A stretch of DNA of 64,000 bases from Stictocephala bisonia (Eukaryota > Arthropoda > Insecta > Hemiptera > Membracidae), in the NCBI GenBank assembly GCA_035578905.1, contig JAQJVL010002213.1, positions 49,855-113,854 on the forward strand, read 5' to 3'. Numbering within the stretch: the stretch's first letter is position 1; every line of letters begins with the position of its first letter. Shown one piece after another: positions 26,685-39,444 of the stretch. Under the pieces are notes generated by a model. That model was not told where the DNA came from. It did not search any database and saw only the letters and a program-made list of their open reading frames with translations. A program made the position numbers and the translations under genes.

Positions 26685-28071
26685 AGATAGCAAGTTTGAA
26701 ACTAATAGAACACAAGATTGAAACTCAAAGATCGCTAGATTGAAACTCAAAGATCGCAAGATTGAAACTCAAAGATCATAAGATTGAAACACAAAGATCG
26801 CAAGATTGAAACTCCAAGATCGCAAGATTGAAACTCGAAGATCGCAAGATTGAAATTCAAACATTGCAAGTTTGAAACTAAAGATCGCAAGATTGAAACT
26901 CAAAGATCGCATGATTGAAACTCAAAGATCGCAAGATTTAAACTCATAGACGGCAAGATTGAAATTCAAAGATCGCAAGATTGAAACTCAAAGATCGCAA
27001 GAATAAAACTCAAAGATGGCAAGATTTAAACACAATTCGCAAGATTAAAACTCAAAGATGGCAAGATTGAAACTCAAAGATCGCAAGATTGAAACTCAAA
27101 GATCGCAAGAATTAAACTCAAAGATCGCAAGATTGAAACTCAAAGATCGCATGATTGAAACTCAAAGATCGCAAGATTGAAACTCAAAGATAGCAAGATT
27201 GAAACTCAAAGATAGCAAGTTTGAAACTCAAAGATTGCAAGATTCAAACTCAAAGATAGCAAGATTGAATCTCAAAGATAGCAAGTTTGAAACTAATAGA
27301 ACGCAAGATTGAAACTCAAAGATAGCAAGATTGAACCACAAAGATCGCAAGTTTAAAACTCAAAGATCGCAAGATTCAAACTCAAAGATCGCAAGATTGA
27401 AACTCAAAGATCGCAAGATTGAAACTCAAAGATCGCAAGATTGAAACTCAAAAATGGCAATATTGAAACTCAAAGATTGCAAGATTCAAACTCAAAGATA
27501 GCAAGATTTTAACTCAAAGATCGAAAGATTGAAACTTTAAGAATGCATTATTGAAACTCAAAGATCGCAAGATTGAAACTCAAAGATCAAAAGATAGAAA
27601 CTCAAAGATGGCAAGATTGAAACTCAAAGATAGCAAGATTGAAACTCAAAGATTGCAAGATTCAAACTCAAAGATAGCAAGATTGAATCTCAAAGATAGC
27701 AAGTTTGAAACTAATAGAACGCAAGATTGAAACTCAAAGATCGCAAGATTGAAACTCAAAGATCGCAAGATTAAAACTCAAAGATCGCAAGATTGAAACT
27801 CGAAGATCGCAAGATTGAAATTCAAACATAGCAAGTTTGAAACTAAAAGATCGCAAGATTGAAACTCAAAGATCGCATGATTGAAATTCAAAGATCGCAA
27901 GATTTAAACTCATAGATGGCAAGATTGAAATTCAAAGATCGCAAGATTGAAACTCAAAGATCGCAAAAATAAAACTCAAAGATGGCAAGATTTAAACTCA
28001 ATTCGCAACAATAAAACTCAAAGATGGCAAGATTGAAACTCAAAGATAGCAAGATTGAAACTCAAAGATAG
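26685..28071 (+). repeat. Family II HOR copy, 1.40-kb-spaced pair, part 1
   Basis: The rare GAACACAAGATTG and GATCGCTAGATTG marks at about 26707-26740 recur 1,402 bp downstream, and CTAATAGAACGC at about 27292 recurs at 28693. Compared with the downstream copy, about 290 bp is missing near 27430. Confidence 0.78.
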
Positions 28072-30420
28072 CAAGATTGAATCTCAAGATAGCAAGTTTG
28101 AAACTAATAGAACACAAGATTGAAACTCAAAGATCGCTAGATTGAAACTCAAAGATCGCAAGATTGAAACTCAAAGATCATAAGATTGAAACACAAAGAT
28201 CGCAAGATTGAAACTCAAAGATCGCAAGATTGAAACTCGAAGATCGCAAGATTGAAATTCAAACATAGCAAGTTTGAAACTAAAAGATCGCAAGATTGAA
28301 ACTCAAAGATCGCATGATTGAACTCAAAGATCGCAAGATTTAAACTCATAGACGGCAAGATTGAAATTCAAAGATCGCAAGATTGAAACTCAAAGATCGC
28401 AAGAATAAAACTCAAAGATGGCAAGATTTAAACACAATTCGCAAGATTAAAACTCAAAGATGGCAAGATTGAAACTCAAAAATCGCAAGATTGAAACTCA
28501 AAGATCGCAAGAATTAAACTCAAAGATCGCAAGATTGAAACTCAAAGATCGCATGATTGAAACTCAAAGATCGCAAGATTGAAACTCAAAGATAGCAAGA
28601 TTGAAACTCAAAGATAGCAAGTTTGAAACTCAAAGATTGCAAGATTCAAACTCAAAGATAGCAAGATTGAATCTCAAAGATAGCAAGTTTGAAACTAATA
28701 GAACGCAAGATTGAAACTCAAAGATAGCAAGATTGAACCACAAAGATCGCAAGTTTAAAACTCAAAGATCGCAAGATTCAAACTCAAAGATCGCAAGATT
28801 GAAACTCAAAGATCGCAAGAATGAATCCCAAAGATCGCAAGAATGAAACTAAAAGATCGCAAGATTGAAACTCAAAGAATGCAAGATTGAAACTCAAAGA
28901 TCACAAGATTAAACCTCAAATATCGCAGGATTGAACTCAAAGATCGCAAGATTGAATCTTAAAGATTGCAAGATTGAAACTCAAAGATCGCAAGATTGAA
29001 ACTCAAAGATCGAACGATTAAAACTCAAAGATCGCAAGATTGAAACTCAAAGTTCGCAAGATTAAATCTCAAAGATCGCAAGATTGAAACTCAAAGATTG
29101 CAAGATTGAAACTCAAAGATCGCAAGATTGAAACTCAAAAATGGCAAGATTGAAACTCAAAGATTGCAAGATTCAAACTCAAAGATAGCAAGAATTTTAA
29201 CTCAAAGATCGAAAGAGTTGAACCTTAAAGAATGCAATATTGAAACTCAAAGATCGCAAGATTGAAACTCAAAGATCAAAAGATAGAAACTCAAAGATGG
29301 CAAGATTGAAACTCAAAGATAGCAAGATTGAAACTCAAAGATTGCAAGATTCAAACTCAAAGATAGCAAGATTGAATCTCAAAGATAGCAAGTTTGAAAC
29401 TAATAGAACGCAAGATTGAAACTCAAAGATCGCAAGATTGAAACTCAACGATAGCAAGATTGAACCACAAAGATCGCAAGTTTAAAACTCATAGATCGCA
29501 AGATTCAAACTCAAAGATCGCATGATTGAAACTCAAAGATCGCAAGAATGAATCCCAAAGATCGCAAGAATGAAACTAAAAGATCGCAAGATTGAAACTC
29601 AAAGAATGCAAGATTGAAACTCAAAGATCACAAGATTAAACCTCAAATATCGCAGGATTGAACTCAAAGATCGCAAGATTGAATCTTAAAGATTGCAAGA
29701 TTGAAACTCAAAGATCGCAAGATTGAAACTCAAAGATCGAACGATTAAAACTCAAAGATCGCAAGATTGAAACTCAAAGTTCGCAAGATTGAAACTCAAA
29801 GATTGCAAGATTGAAACTCAAAGATCGCAAGATTGAAACTCAAAAATGGCAAGATTGAAACTCAAAGATTGCAAGATTCAAACTCAAAGATAGCAAGATT
29901 TTAACTCAAAGATCGAAAGATTGAAACTTAAAGAATGCAATATTGAAACTCAAAGATCGCAAGATTGAAACTCAAAGATCAAAAGATAGAAACTCAAAGA
30001 TGGCAAGATTGAAACTCAAAGATAGCAAGATTGAAACTCAAAGATTGCAAGATTCAAACTCAAAGATAGCAAGATTGAATCTCAAAGATAGCAAGTTTGA
30101 AACTAATAGAACGCAAGATTGAAACTCAAAGATCGCAAGATTGAAACTCAAAGATCGCAAGATTGAAACTCAAAGATCGCAAGATTGAAACTCGAAGATC
30201 GCAAGATTGAAATTCAAACATAGCAAGTTTGAAACTAAAAGATCGCAAGATTGAAACTCAAAGATCGCATGATTGAAATTCAAAGATCGCAAGATTTAAA
30301 CTCATAGATGGCAAGATTGAAATTCAAAGATCGCAAGATTGAAACTCAAAGATCGCAAAAATAAAACTCAAAGATGGCAAGATTTAAACTCAATTCGCAA
30401 CATTAAAACTCAAAGATGGC
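28072..30420 (+). repeat. Family II HOR copy with internal ~0.7-kb repeats
   Basis: This is the second copy of the GAACACAAG/GATCGCTAG block, followed by CTAATAGAACGC at about 28693, 29400 and 30101, spaced 707 and 701 bp. GAATGAATCCC at about 28819 and 29546 shows the same near-0.7-kb repeat. Small indels occur near 29193-29225 (AGAATTTTAAC and AAAGAGTTGAACC). Confidence 0.8.
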
Positions 30421-32636
30421 AAGATTGAAACTCAAAGATAGCAAGTTTGAAACTCAAAGATCGCATGATTGAAACTCAAAAATCGCAAGATTGAAACTCA
30501 AAGATCACAAGATTGAAATTCAAAGATCGCAAGATTGAAACTCAAAGATCAAACGATTGAAGCTCAAAGATCGCAAGTTTGAAACTCAAAGATCACAAGA
30601 TTGAAAACTTAAGGATCGAAGGATTGAAACTCAAAGAATGCAGAATTGAAACTCAAGATTGCAAGATTGAGACTCAAAGATCGCATGATTGAAACTCAAA
30701 AATCGCAAGATTGAAACTCAAAGATCACAAGATTGAAATTCAAAGATCGCAAGATTGAAACTCAAAGATCAAACGATTGAATCTCAAAGATCGCAAGATT
30801 GAAACTCAAAGATCGCAAGATTAAAACTCAAAGATCGCAAGATTGAAACTCAAAGATCGCAAGATTGAAACTCAAAGATCGCAAGATTTTAACTAAAAAA
30901 TAGCAAGATTGAAACTCAAAGATCTCAAGATTGAAACTAAAAGATCGCAAGATTGAAAATCAAAGAACGCAAGAATGAGACCCAAAGATCGCAAGATTGA
31001 ATTTCAAAGATCGAAGGATTGAAACTCAAAGAATGCAAGAATGAAACTCAAAGATCGCAAGATTGAAACCAAAAGATCACAAGATTAAAACTCAAATATC
31101 GCAAGATTAAAACTCAAAGATCGCAAGATTGAAACTTAGAGATTGCAAGATTGAAACTCAAAGATCGCAAAATTGAAACTCAAAGATCGCAAGATTGAAA
31201 CTCAAAGATAGCAAGATTGAACCACAAAGATCGCAAGTTTAAAACTCAAAGATCGCAAAATTGAAACTCAAAGATGGCAAGATTGATACTCAAAGATCGC
31301 AAGACTGAAACTCAAAGATCGCAAGATTTAAAATCAAAGATTGCAAGATTGAAACTCAAAGATCGCAAGATTTAAACTCAAAGATAGCAAGATTGAGACT
31401 CAAAGATAGCAAGTTTGAAACTCAAAGATCGTATGATTAAAATTCAAAAATCGCAAGATTGAAACTCAAAGATCACAAGATTGAAATTCAAAGATCGCAA
31501 GATTGAAACTCAAAGATCGAACGATTGAAACTCAAAGATCGCAAGATTGAAACTCAAAGATCGCAAGATTGAAACTCAAAGATCACAAGATTGAAATTCA
31601 AAGATCGCAAGATTGAAACTCAAAGATAGCAAGATTGAACCACATAGATCGCAAGTTTAAAACTCAAAGGTCGCAAGATTCAAACTCAAAGATCGCAAGA
31701 TTGAAACTCAAAGATCGCCAGAATCAATCCCAAAGATCGCAAGAATGAAACTAAAAGATCGCAAGATTGAAACTCAAAGATCGCAAGATTGAAACTCGAA
31801 GATCGCAAGATTGAAATTCAAAGATAGCAATTTTGAAACTAAAAGATCGCAAGATTGAAACTCAAAGATCGCATGATTGAAATTCAAAGATCGCAAGATT
31901 TAAACTCATAGATGGCAAGATTGAAATTCAAAGATCGCAAGATTGAAACTCAAAGATCGCAAAAATAAAACTCAAAGATGGCAAGATTTAAACTCAATTC
32001 GCAACATTAAAACTCAAAGATGGCAAGATTGAAACTCAAAGATAGCAAGTTTGAAACTCAAAGATCGCATGATTGAAACTCAAAAATCGCAAGATTGAAA
32101 CTCAAAGATTACAAGATTGAAATTCAAAGATCGCAAGATTGAAACTCAAAGATCAAACGATTGAAGCTCAAAGATCGCAAGTTTGAAACTCAAAGATCAC
32201 AAGATTGAAACTTAAGGATCGAAGGATTGAAACTCAAAGAATGCAGAATTGAAACTCAAAGATCGCAAGATTGAGACTCAAAGATCGCATGATTGAAACT
32301 CAAAAATCGCAAGATTGAAACTCAAAGATCACAAGATTGAAATTCAAAGATCGCAAGATTGAAACTCAAAGATCAAACGATTGAATCTCAAAGATCGCAA
32401 GATTGAAACTCAAAGATCGCAAGATTTTAACTAAAAATAGCAAGATTGAAACTCAAAGATCTCAAGATTGAAACTAAAAGATCGCAAGATTGAAAATCAA
32501 AGATCGCAAGAATGAGACCCAAAGATCGCAAGATTGAAACTCAAAGATCGAAGGATTGAAACTCAAAGATCGCAAGATTGAAACTCAAAGATCGCAAGAT
32601 TGAAACTCAAAGATCGCAAGATTGAAACTCAAAGAT
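30421..32636 (+). repeat. Satellite with GATCAAACGATTG and GAATGAGACCC segments
   Basis: GATCAAACGATTG monomers occur near 30547, 30768, 32151 and 32372, with a paired spacing of about 221 bp each time, as at 4.9-5.2 kb. GAATGAGACCC occurs near 30971 and 32512. The order matches 34.8-36.4 kb, indicating another copied block. Confidence 0.75.
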
Positions 32637-34690
32637 AGCAAGATTGAACCACAAAGATCGCAAGTTTAAAACTCAAAGATCGCAAAATTGAAACTCAAAG
32701 ATGGCAAGATTGATACTCAAAGATCGAAAGACTGAAACTCAAAGATCGCAAGATTGAAACTCAAAGATTGCAAGATTGAAACTCAAAGATCGCAAGATTG
32801 AAACTCAAAAATGGCAAGATTGAAACTCAAAGATTGCAAGATTCAAACTCAAAGATAGCAAGATTTTAACTCAAAGATCGAAAGATTGAACCTTAAAGAA
32901 TGCAATATTGAAACTCAAAGATCGCAAGATTGAAACTCAAAGATCAAAAGATAGAAACTCAAAGATGGCAAGATTGAAACTCAAAGATAGCAAGATTGAA
33001 ACTCAAAGATTGCAAGATTCAAACTCAAAGATAGCAAGATTGAATCTCAAAGATAGCAAGTTTGAAACTAATAGAACGCAAGATTGAAACTCAAAGATCG
33101 CAAGATTGAAACTCAAAGATCGCAAGATTGAAACTCAAAGATCGCAAGATTAAAACTCGAAGATCGCAAGATTGAAATTCAAACATAGCAAGTTTGAAAC
33201 TAAAAGATCGCAAGATTGAAACTCAAAGATCGCATGATTGAAATTCAAAGATCGCAAGATTTAAACTCATAGATGGCAAGATTGAAATTCAAAGATCGCA
33301 AGATTGAAACTCAAAGATAGCAAGATTGAACCACAAAGATCGCAAGTTTAAAACTCAAAGGTCGCAAAATTGAAACTCAAAGATGGCAAGATTGATACTC
33401 AAAGATCGAAAGACTGAAACTCAAAGATCGCAAGATTGAAACTTAAAGATTGCAAGATTGAAACTCAAAGATCGCAAGATTGAAACTCAAAAATGGCAAG
33501 ATTGAAACTCAAAGATTGCAAGATTCAAACTCAAAGATAGCAAGATTTTAACTCAAAGATCGAAAGATTGAACCTTAAAGAATGCAATATTGAAACTCAA
33601 AGATCGCAAGATTGAAACTCAAAGATCAAAAGATAGAAACTCAAAGATGGCAAGATTGAAACTCAAAGATAGCAAGATTGAAACTCAAAGATTGCAAGAT
33701 TCAAACTCAAAGATAGCAAGATTGAATCTCAAAGATAGCAAGTTTGAAACTAATAGAACGCAAGATTGAAACTCAAAGATCGCAAGATTGAAACTCAAAG
33801 ATCGCAAGATTGAAACTCAAAGATCGCAAGATTAAAACTCGAAGATCGCAAGATTGAAATTCAAAGATAGCAAGTTTGAAACTAAAAGATCGCAAGATTG
33901 AAACTCAAAGATCGCATGATTGAAATTCAAAGATCGCAAGATTTAAACTCATAGATGGCAAGATTGAAATTCAAAGATCGCAAGATTGAAACTCAAAGAT
34001 CGCAAGATTGAAACTCAAAGATAGCAAGATTGAACCACAAAGATCGCAAGTTTAAAACTCAAAGATCGCAAAATTGAAACTCAAAGATGGCAAGATTGAT
34101 ACTCAAAGATCGAAAGATTGAAACTCAAAGATCGCAAGATTGAAACTCAAAGATTGCAAGATTGAAACTCAAAGATCGCAAGATTGAAACTCAAAAATGG
34201 CAAGATTGAAACTCAAAGATTGCAAGATTCAAACTCAAAGATAGCAAGATTTTAATTTAAAGATCGAAAGATTGAACCTTAAAGAATGCAATATTGAAAC
34301 TCAAAGATCGCAAGATTGAAACTCAAAGATCAAAAGATAGAAACTCAAAGATGGCAAGATTGAAACTCAAAGATAGCAAGATTGAAACTCAAAGATTGCA
34401 AGATTCAAACTCAAAGATAGCAAGATTGAATCTCAAAGATAGCAAGTTTGAAACTAATAGAACGCAAGATTGAAACTCAAAGATCGCAAGATTGAAACTC
34501 AAAGATCGCAAGATTGAAACTCAAAGATCGCAAGATTGAAACTCGAAGATCGCAAGATTGAAATTCAAACATAGCAAGTTTGAAACTAAAAGATCGCAAG
34601 ATTGAAACTCAAAGATCGCATGATTGAAATTCAAAGATCGCAAGATTTAAACTCATAGATGGCAAGATTGAAATTCAAAGATCGCAAGAT
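32637..34690 (+). repeat. Three tandem ~0.7-kb HOR units
   Basis: AGCAAGATTGAACCACAAAG starts the units at 32637, 33319 and 34023, spaced 682 and 704 bp (31 and 32 monomers). CCTTAAAGAATGC follows at 32891, 33573 and 34277, and CTAATAGAACGC near 33068, 33748 and 34453. The one-monomer difference is an extra canonical monomer at the end of the second unit. This is the cleanest multi-copy HOR in the window. Confidence 0.9.
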
Positions 34691-35935
34691 TGAAACTCAA
34701 AGATCGCAAAAATAAAACTCAAAGATGGCAAGATTTAAACTCAATTCGCAACATTAAAACTCAAAGATGGCAAGATTGAAACTCAAAGATAGCAAGTTTG
34801 AAACTCAAAGATCGCATGATTGAAACTCAAAAATCGCAAGATTGAAACTCAAAGATCACAAGATTGAAATTCAAAGATCGCAAGATTGAAACTCAAAGAT
34901 CAAACGATTGAAGCTCAAAGATCGCAAGTTTGAAACTCAAAGATCACAAGATTGAAACTTAAGGATCGAAGGATTGAAACTCAAAGAATGCAGAATTGAA
35001 ACTCAAAGATCGCAAGATTGAGACTCAAAGATCGCATGATTGAAACTCAAAAATCGCAAGATTGAAACTCAAAGATCACAAGATTGAAATTCAAAGATCG
35101 CAAGATTGAAACTCAAAGATCAAACGATTGAATCTCAAAGATCGCAAGATTGAAACTCAAAGATCGCAAGATTTAAACTCAAAGATCGCAAGATTGAAAC
35201 TCAAAGATCGAAAGATTGAAACTCAAAGATCGCAAGATTTTAACTAAAAAATAGCAAGATTGAAACTCAAAGATCTCAAGATTGAAACTAAAAGATCGCA
35301 AGATTGAAAATCAAAGAACGCAAGAATGAGACCCAAAGATCGCAAGATTGAATTTCAAAGATCGAAGGATTGAAACTCAAAGAATGCAAGAATGAAACTC
35401 AAAGATCGCAAGATTGAAACCAAAAGATCACAAGATTAAAACTCAAATATCGAAGGATTGAAACTCAAAGAATGCAGAATTGAAACTCAAAGATCGCAAG
35501 ATTGACACTCAAAGATCGCATGATTGAAACTCAAAAATCGCAAGATTGAAACTCAAAGATCACAAGATTGAAATTCAAAGATCGCAAGATTGAAACTCAA
35601 AGATCAAACGATTGAATCTCAAAGATCGCAAGATTGAAACTCAAAGATCGCAAGATTTAAACTCAAAGATCGCAAGATTGAAACTCAAAGATCGAAAGAT
35701 TGAAACTCAAAGATCGCAAGATTTTAACTAAAAAATAGCAAGATTGAAACTCAAAGATCTCAAGATTGAAACTAAAAGATCGCAAGATTGAAAATCAAAG
35801 AACGCAAGAATGAGACCCAAAGATCGCAAGATTGAATTTCAAAGATCGAAGGATTGAAACTCAAAGAATGCAAGATTGAAACTCAAAGATCGCAAAATTG
35901 AAACTCAAAGATCGCAAGATTGAAACTCAAAGATA
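34691..35935 (+). repeat. 484-bp tandem duplication in satellite
   Basis: CAGAATTGAAACTC at 34991 recurs at 35475, exactly 484 bp or 22 monomers away. The whole order from GATCGAAGG through GATCAAACG, TTTTAACTAAAAAATAGC and GAATGAGACCC is repeated, giving copies at about 34965-35448 and 35449-35932. The bases before 34965 resemble 30.4-30.6 kb. Confidence 0.88.
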
Positions 35936-36790
35936 GCAAGATTGAACCACAAAGATCGCAAGTTTAAAACTCAAAGATCGCAAAATTGAAACTCAAAGAT
36001 GGCAAGATTGATACTCAAAGATCGAAAGACTGAAACTCAAAGATCGCAAGATTTAAAATCAAAGATTGCAAGATTGAAACTCAAAGATCGCAAGATTGAA
36101 ACTCAAAGATAGCAAGATTGAGACTCAAAGATAGCAAGTTTGAAACTCAAAGATCGTATGATTAAAATTCAAAAATCGCAAGATTGAAACTCAAAGATCA
36201 CAAGATTGAAATTCAAAGATCGCAAGATTGAAACTCAAAGATCGAACGATTGAAACTCAAAGATCGCAAGATTGAAACTCAAAGATCGCAAGATTGAAAC
36301 TCAAAGATCACAAGATTGAAATTCAAAGATCGCAAGATTGAAACTCAAAGATAGCAAGATTGAACCACATAGATCGCAAGTTTAAAACTCAAAGATCGCA
36401 AGATTCAAACTCAAAGATCGCAAGATTGAAACTCAAAGATCGCCAGAATCAATCCCAAAGATCGCAAGAATGAAACTAAAAGATCGCAAGATTGAAACTC
36501 AAAAAATGCAAGATTGAAACTTAAAGATCACAAGATTAAACCTTAAATATCGCAGGATTGAACTCAAAGATCGCAAGATTGAATCTTAAAGATTGCAAGA
36601 TTGAAACTCAAAGATCGCAAGATTGAAACTCAAAGATCGAACGATTGAAACTCAAAGATCGCAAGATTGAAACTCAAAGATCGCAAGATTGAATCTTAAA
36701 GATCGCAAGATTGAAACTCAAAGATTGCAAGATTGAAACTCAAAGATCGCAAGATTGAAACTCAAAAATGGCAAGATTGAAACTCAAAGA
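35936..36790 (+). repeat. Satellite linking the 484-bp repeats to the next HOR
   Basis: This has the same order as 31190-31750 (ATTGAACCACAAAG, GATCGTATGATTAAAATTC, GATCGCCAGAATCAATCCC), followed by GATCACAAGATTAAACC and GATCGAACG monomers. It contains only satellite monomers. Confidence 0.75.
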
Positions 36791-39444
36791 TTGCAAGATT
36801 CAAACTCAAAGATAGCAAGATTTTAACTCAAAGATCGAAAGATTGAAACTTAAAGATTGCAATATTGAAACTCAAAGATCGCAAGATTGAAACTCAAAGA
36901 TCGAAAGATAGAAACTCAAAGATGGCAAGATTGAAACTCAAAGATAGCAAGATTGAAACTCAAAGATTGCAAGATTCAAACTCAAAGATAGCAAGATTGA
37001 ATCTCAAGATAGCAAGTTTGAAACTAATAGAACGCAAGATTGAAACTCAAAGATCGCAAGATTGAAACTCAAAGATCGCAAGATTGAAACTCAAAGATCA
37101 TAAGATTGAAACTCAAAGATCGCAAGATTGAAACTCAAAGATCGCAAGATTGAAACTCGAAGATCGCAAGATTGAAATTCAAACATAGCAAGTTTGAAAC
37201 TAAAAGATCGCAAGATTGAAACTCAAAGATCGCATGATTGAAACTCAAAGATCACAAGATTTAAACTCATAGACGACAAGATTGAAATTCAAAGATCGCA
37301 AGATTGAAACTCAAAGATCGCAAGAATAAAACTCAAAGATGGCAAGATTTAAACACAATTCGCAAGATTAAAACTCAAAGATGGCAAGATTGAAACTCAA
37401 AGATCGCAAGATTGAAAATCAAAGATCGCAAGAATTAAACTCAAAGATCGCAAGATTGAAACTCAAAGATCGCATGATTGAAACTCAAAGATCGCAAGAT
37501 TGAAACTCAAAGATAGCAAGATTGAAACTCAAAGATAGCAAGTTTGAAACTCAAAGATTGCAAGATTCAAACTCAAAGATAGCAAGATTGAATCTCAAAG
37601 ATAGCAAGTTTTAAACTAATAGAACGCAAGATTGAAACTCAACGATAGCAAGATTGAACCACAAAGATCGCAAGTTTAAAACTCATAGATCGCAAGATTC
37701 AAACTCAAAGATCGCAAGATTGAAACTCAAAGATCGCAAGAATGAATCCCAAAGATCGCAAGAATGAAACTAAAAGATCGCAAGATTGAAACTCAAAGAA
37801 TGCAAGATTGAAACTCAAAGATCACAAGATTAAACCTTAAATATCGCAGGATTGAACTCAAAGATCGCAAGATTGAATCTTATAGATTGCAAGATTGAAA
37901 TTCAAAGATCGCAAGATTTAAACTCAAAGATCGAACGATTAAAACTCAAAGATCGCAAGATTGAAACTCAAAGTTCGCAAGATTAAATCTCAAAGATCGC
38001 AAGATTGAAACTCAAAGATTGCAAGATTGAAACTCAAAGATCGCAAGATTGAAACTCAAAAATGGCAAGATTGAAACTCAAAGATTGCAAGATTCAAACT
38101 CAAAGATAGCAAGATTTTAACCCAAAGATCGAAAGATTGAAACTTAAAGAATGCAATATTGAAACTCAAAGATCGCAAGATTAAAACTCAAAGATCAAAA
38201 GATAGAAACTCAAAGATGGCAAGATTGAAACTCAAAGATAGCAAGATTGAAGATCAAAGATTGCAAGATTCAAACTCAAAGATAGCAAGATTGAATCTCA
38301 AAGATAGCAAGTTTGAAACTAATAGAACGCAAGATTGAAACTCAAAGATCGCAAGATTGAAACTCAAAGATCGCAAGATTGAAACTCAAAGATCACAAGA
38401 TTGAAACTCAAAGATCGCAAGATTGAAACTCAAAGATCGCAAGATTGAAACTCGAAGATCGCAAGATTGAAATTCAAACATAGCAAGTTTGAAACTAAAA
38501 GATCGCAAGATTGAAACTCAAAGATCGCATGATTGAAACTCAAAGATCGCAAGATTTAAACTCATAGATGGCAAGATTGAAATTCAAAGATCGCAAGATT
38601 GAAACTCAAAGATCGCAAAAATAAAACTCAAAGATGGCAAGATTTAAACTCAATTCGCAAGATTAAAACTCAAAGATGGCAAGATTGAAACTCAAAGATA
38701 GCAAGTTTGACACTCAAAGATCGCATGATTGAAACTCAAAAATCGCAAGATTGAAACTCAAAGATCACAAGATTGAAATTCAAAGATCGCAAGATTGAAA
38801 CTCAAAGATCAAACGATTGAAGCTCAAAGATCGCAAGTTTGAAACTCAAAGATCACTAGATTGAAACTTAAAGATCGAAGGATTGAAACTCAAAGAATGC
38901 AGAATTGAAACACAAAGATCGCAAGATTGAGACTCAAAGATCGCATGATTGAAACTCAAAAATCGCAAGATTGAAACTCAAAGATCACAAGATTGAAATT
39001 CAAAGATCGCAGGATTAAAACTCAAAGATCGAATGATTGAAACTTAAAGATCGGAAGATTGAAACTCAAAGATCGCAAGATTGAAACTCAAAGATCGCAA
39101 GATTGAAACTCAAAGATCGCAAGATTGAAACTCAAAGATCGCAAGATTTTAACTAAAAAATAGCAAGATTGAAACTCAAAGATTTCAAGATTGAAACTAA
39201 AAGATCGCAAGATTGAAAATCAAAGAACGCAAGAATGAGACTCAAAGATCGCAAGATTGAATTTCAAAGATCGAAGGATTGAAACTCAAAGAATGCAGGA
39301 TTGAAACTCAAAGATCGCAAGATTGAAACTCAAAGATCGCAAGATTGAAACCAAAAGATCACAAGATTAAAACTCAAATATCGCAAGATTAAAACTCAAA
39401 GATCGCAAGATTGAAACTTAGAGATTGCAAGATTGAAACTCAAA
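36791..39444 (+). repeat. Family II ~2.7-kb HOR, intact copy
   Basis: GATCGAAAGATAG (36899) and GATCAAAAGATAG (38193) are 1,294 bp apart, as at 13792/15086. CTAATAGAACGC is at about 37023, 37616 and 38318. The block ends with the GATCAAACG, TTTTAACTAAAAAATAGC and GAATGAGACTC segment. It is the best reference copy for reading the damaged copies downstream. Confidence 0.82.
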
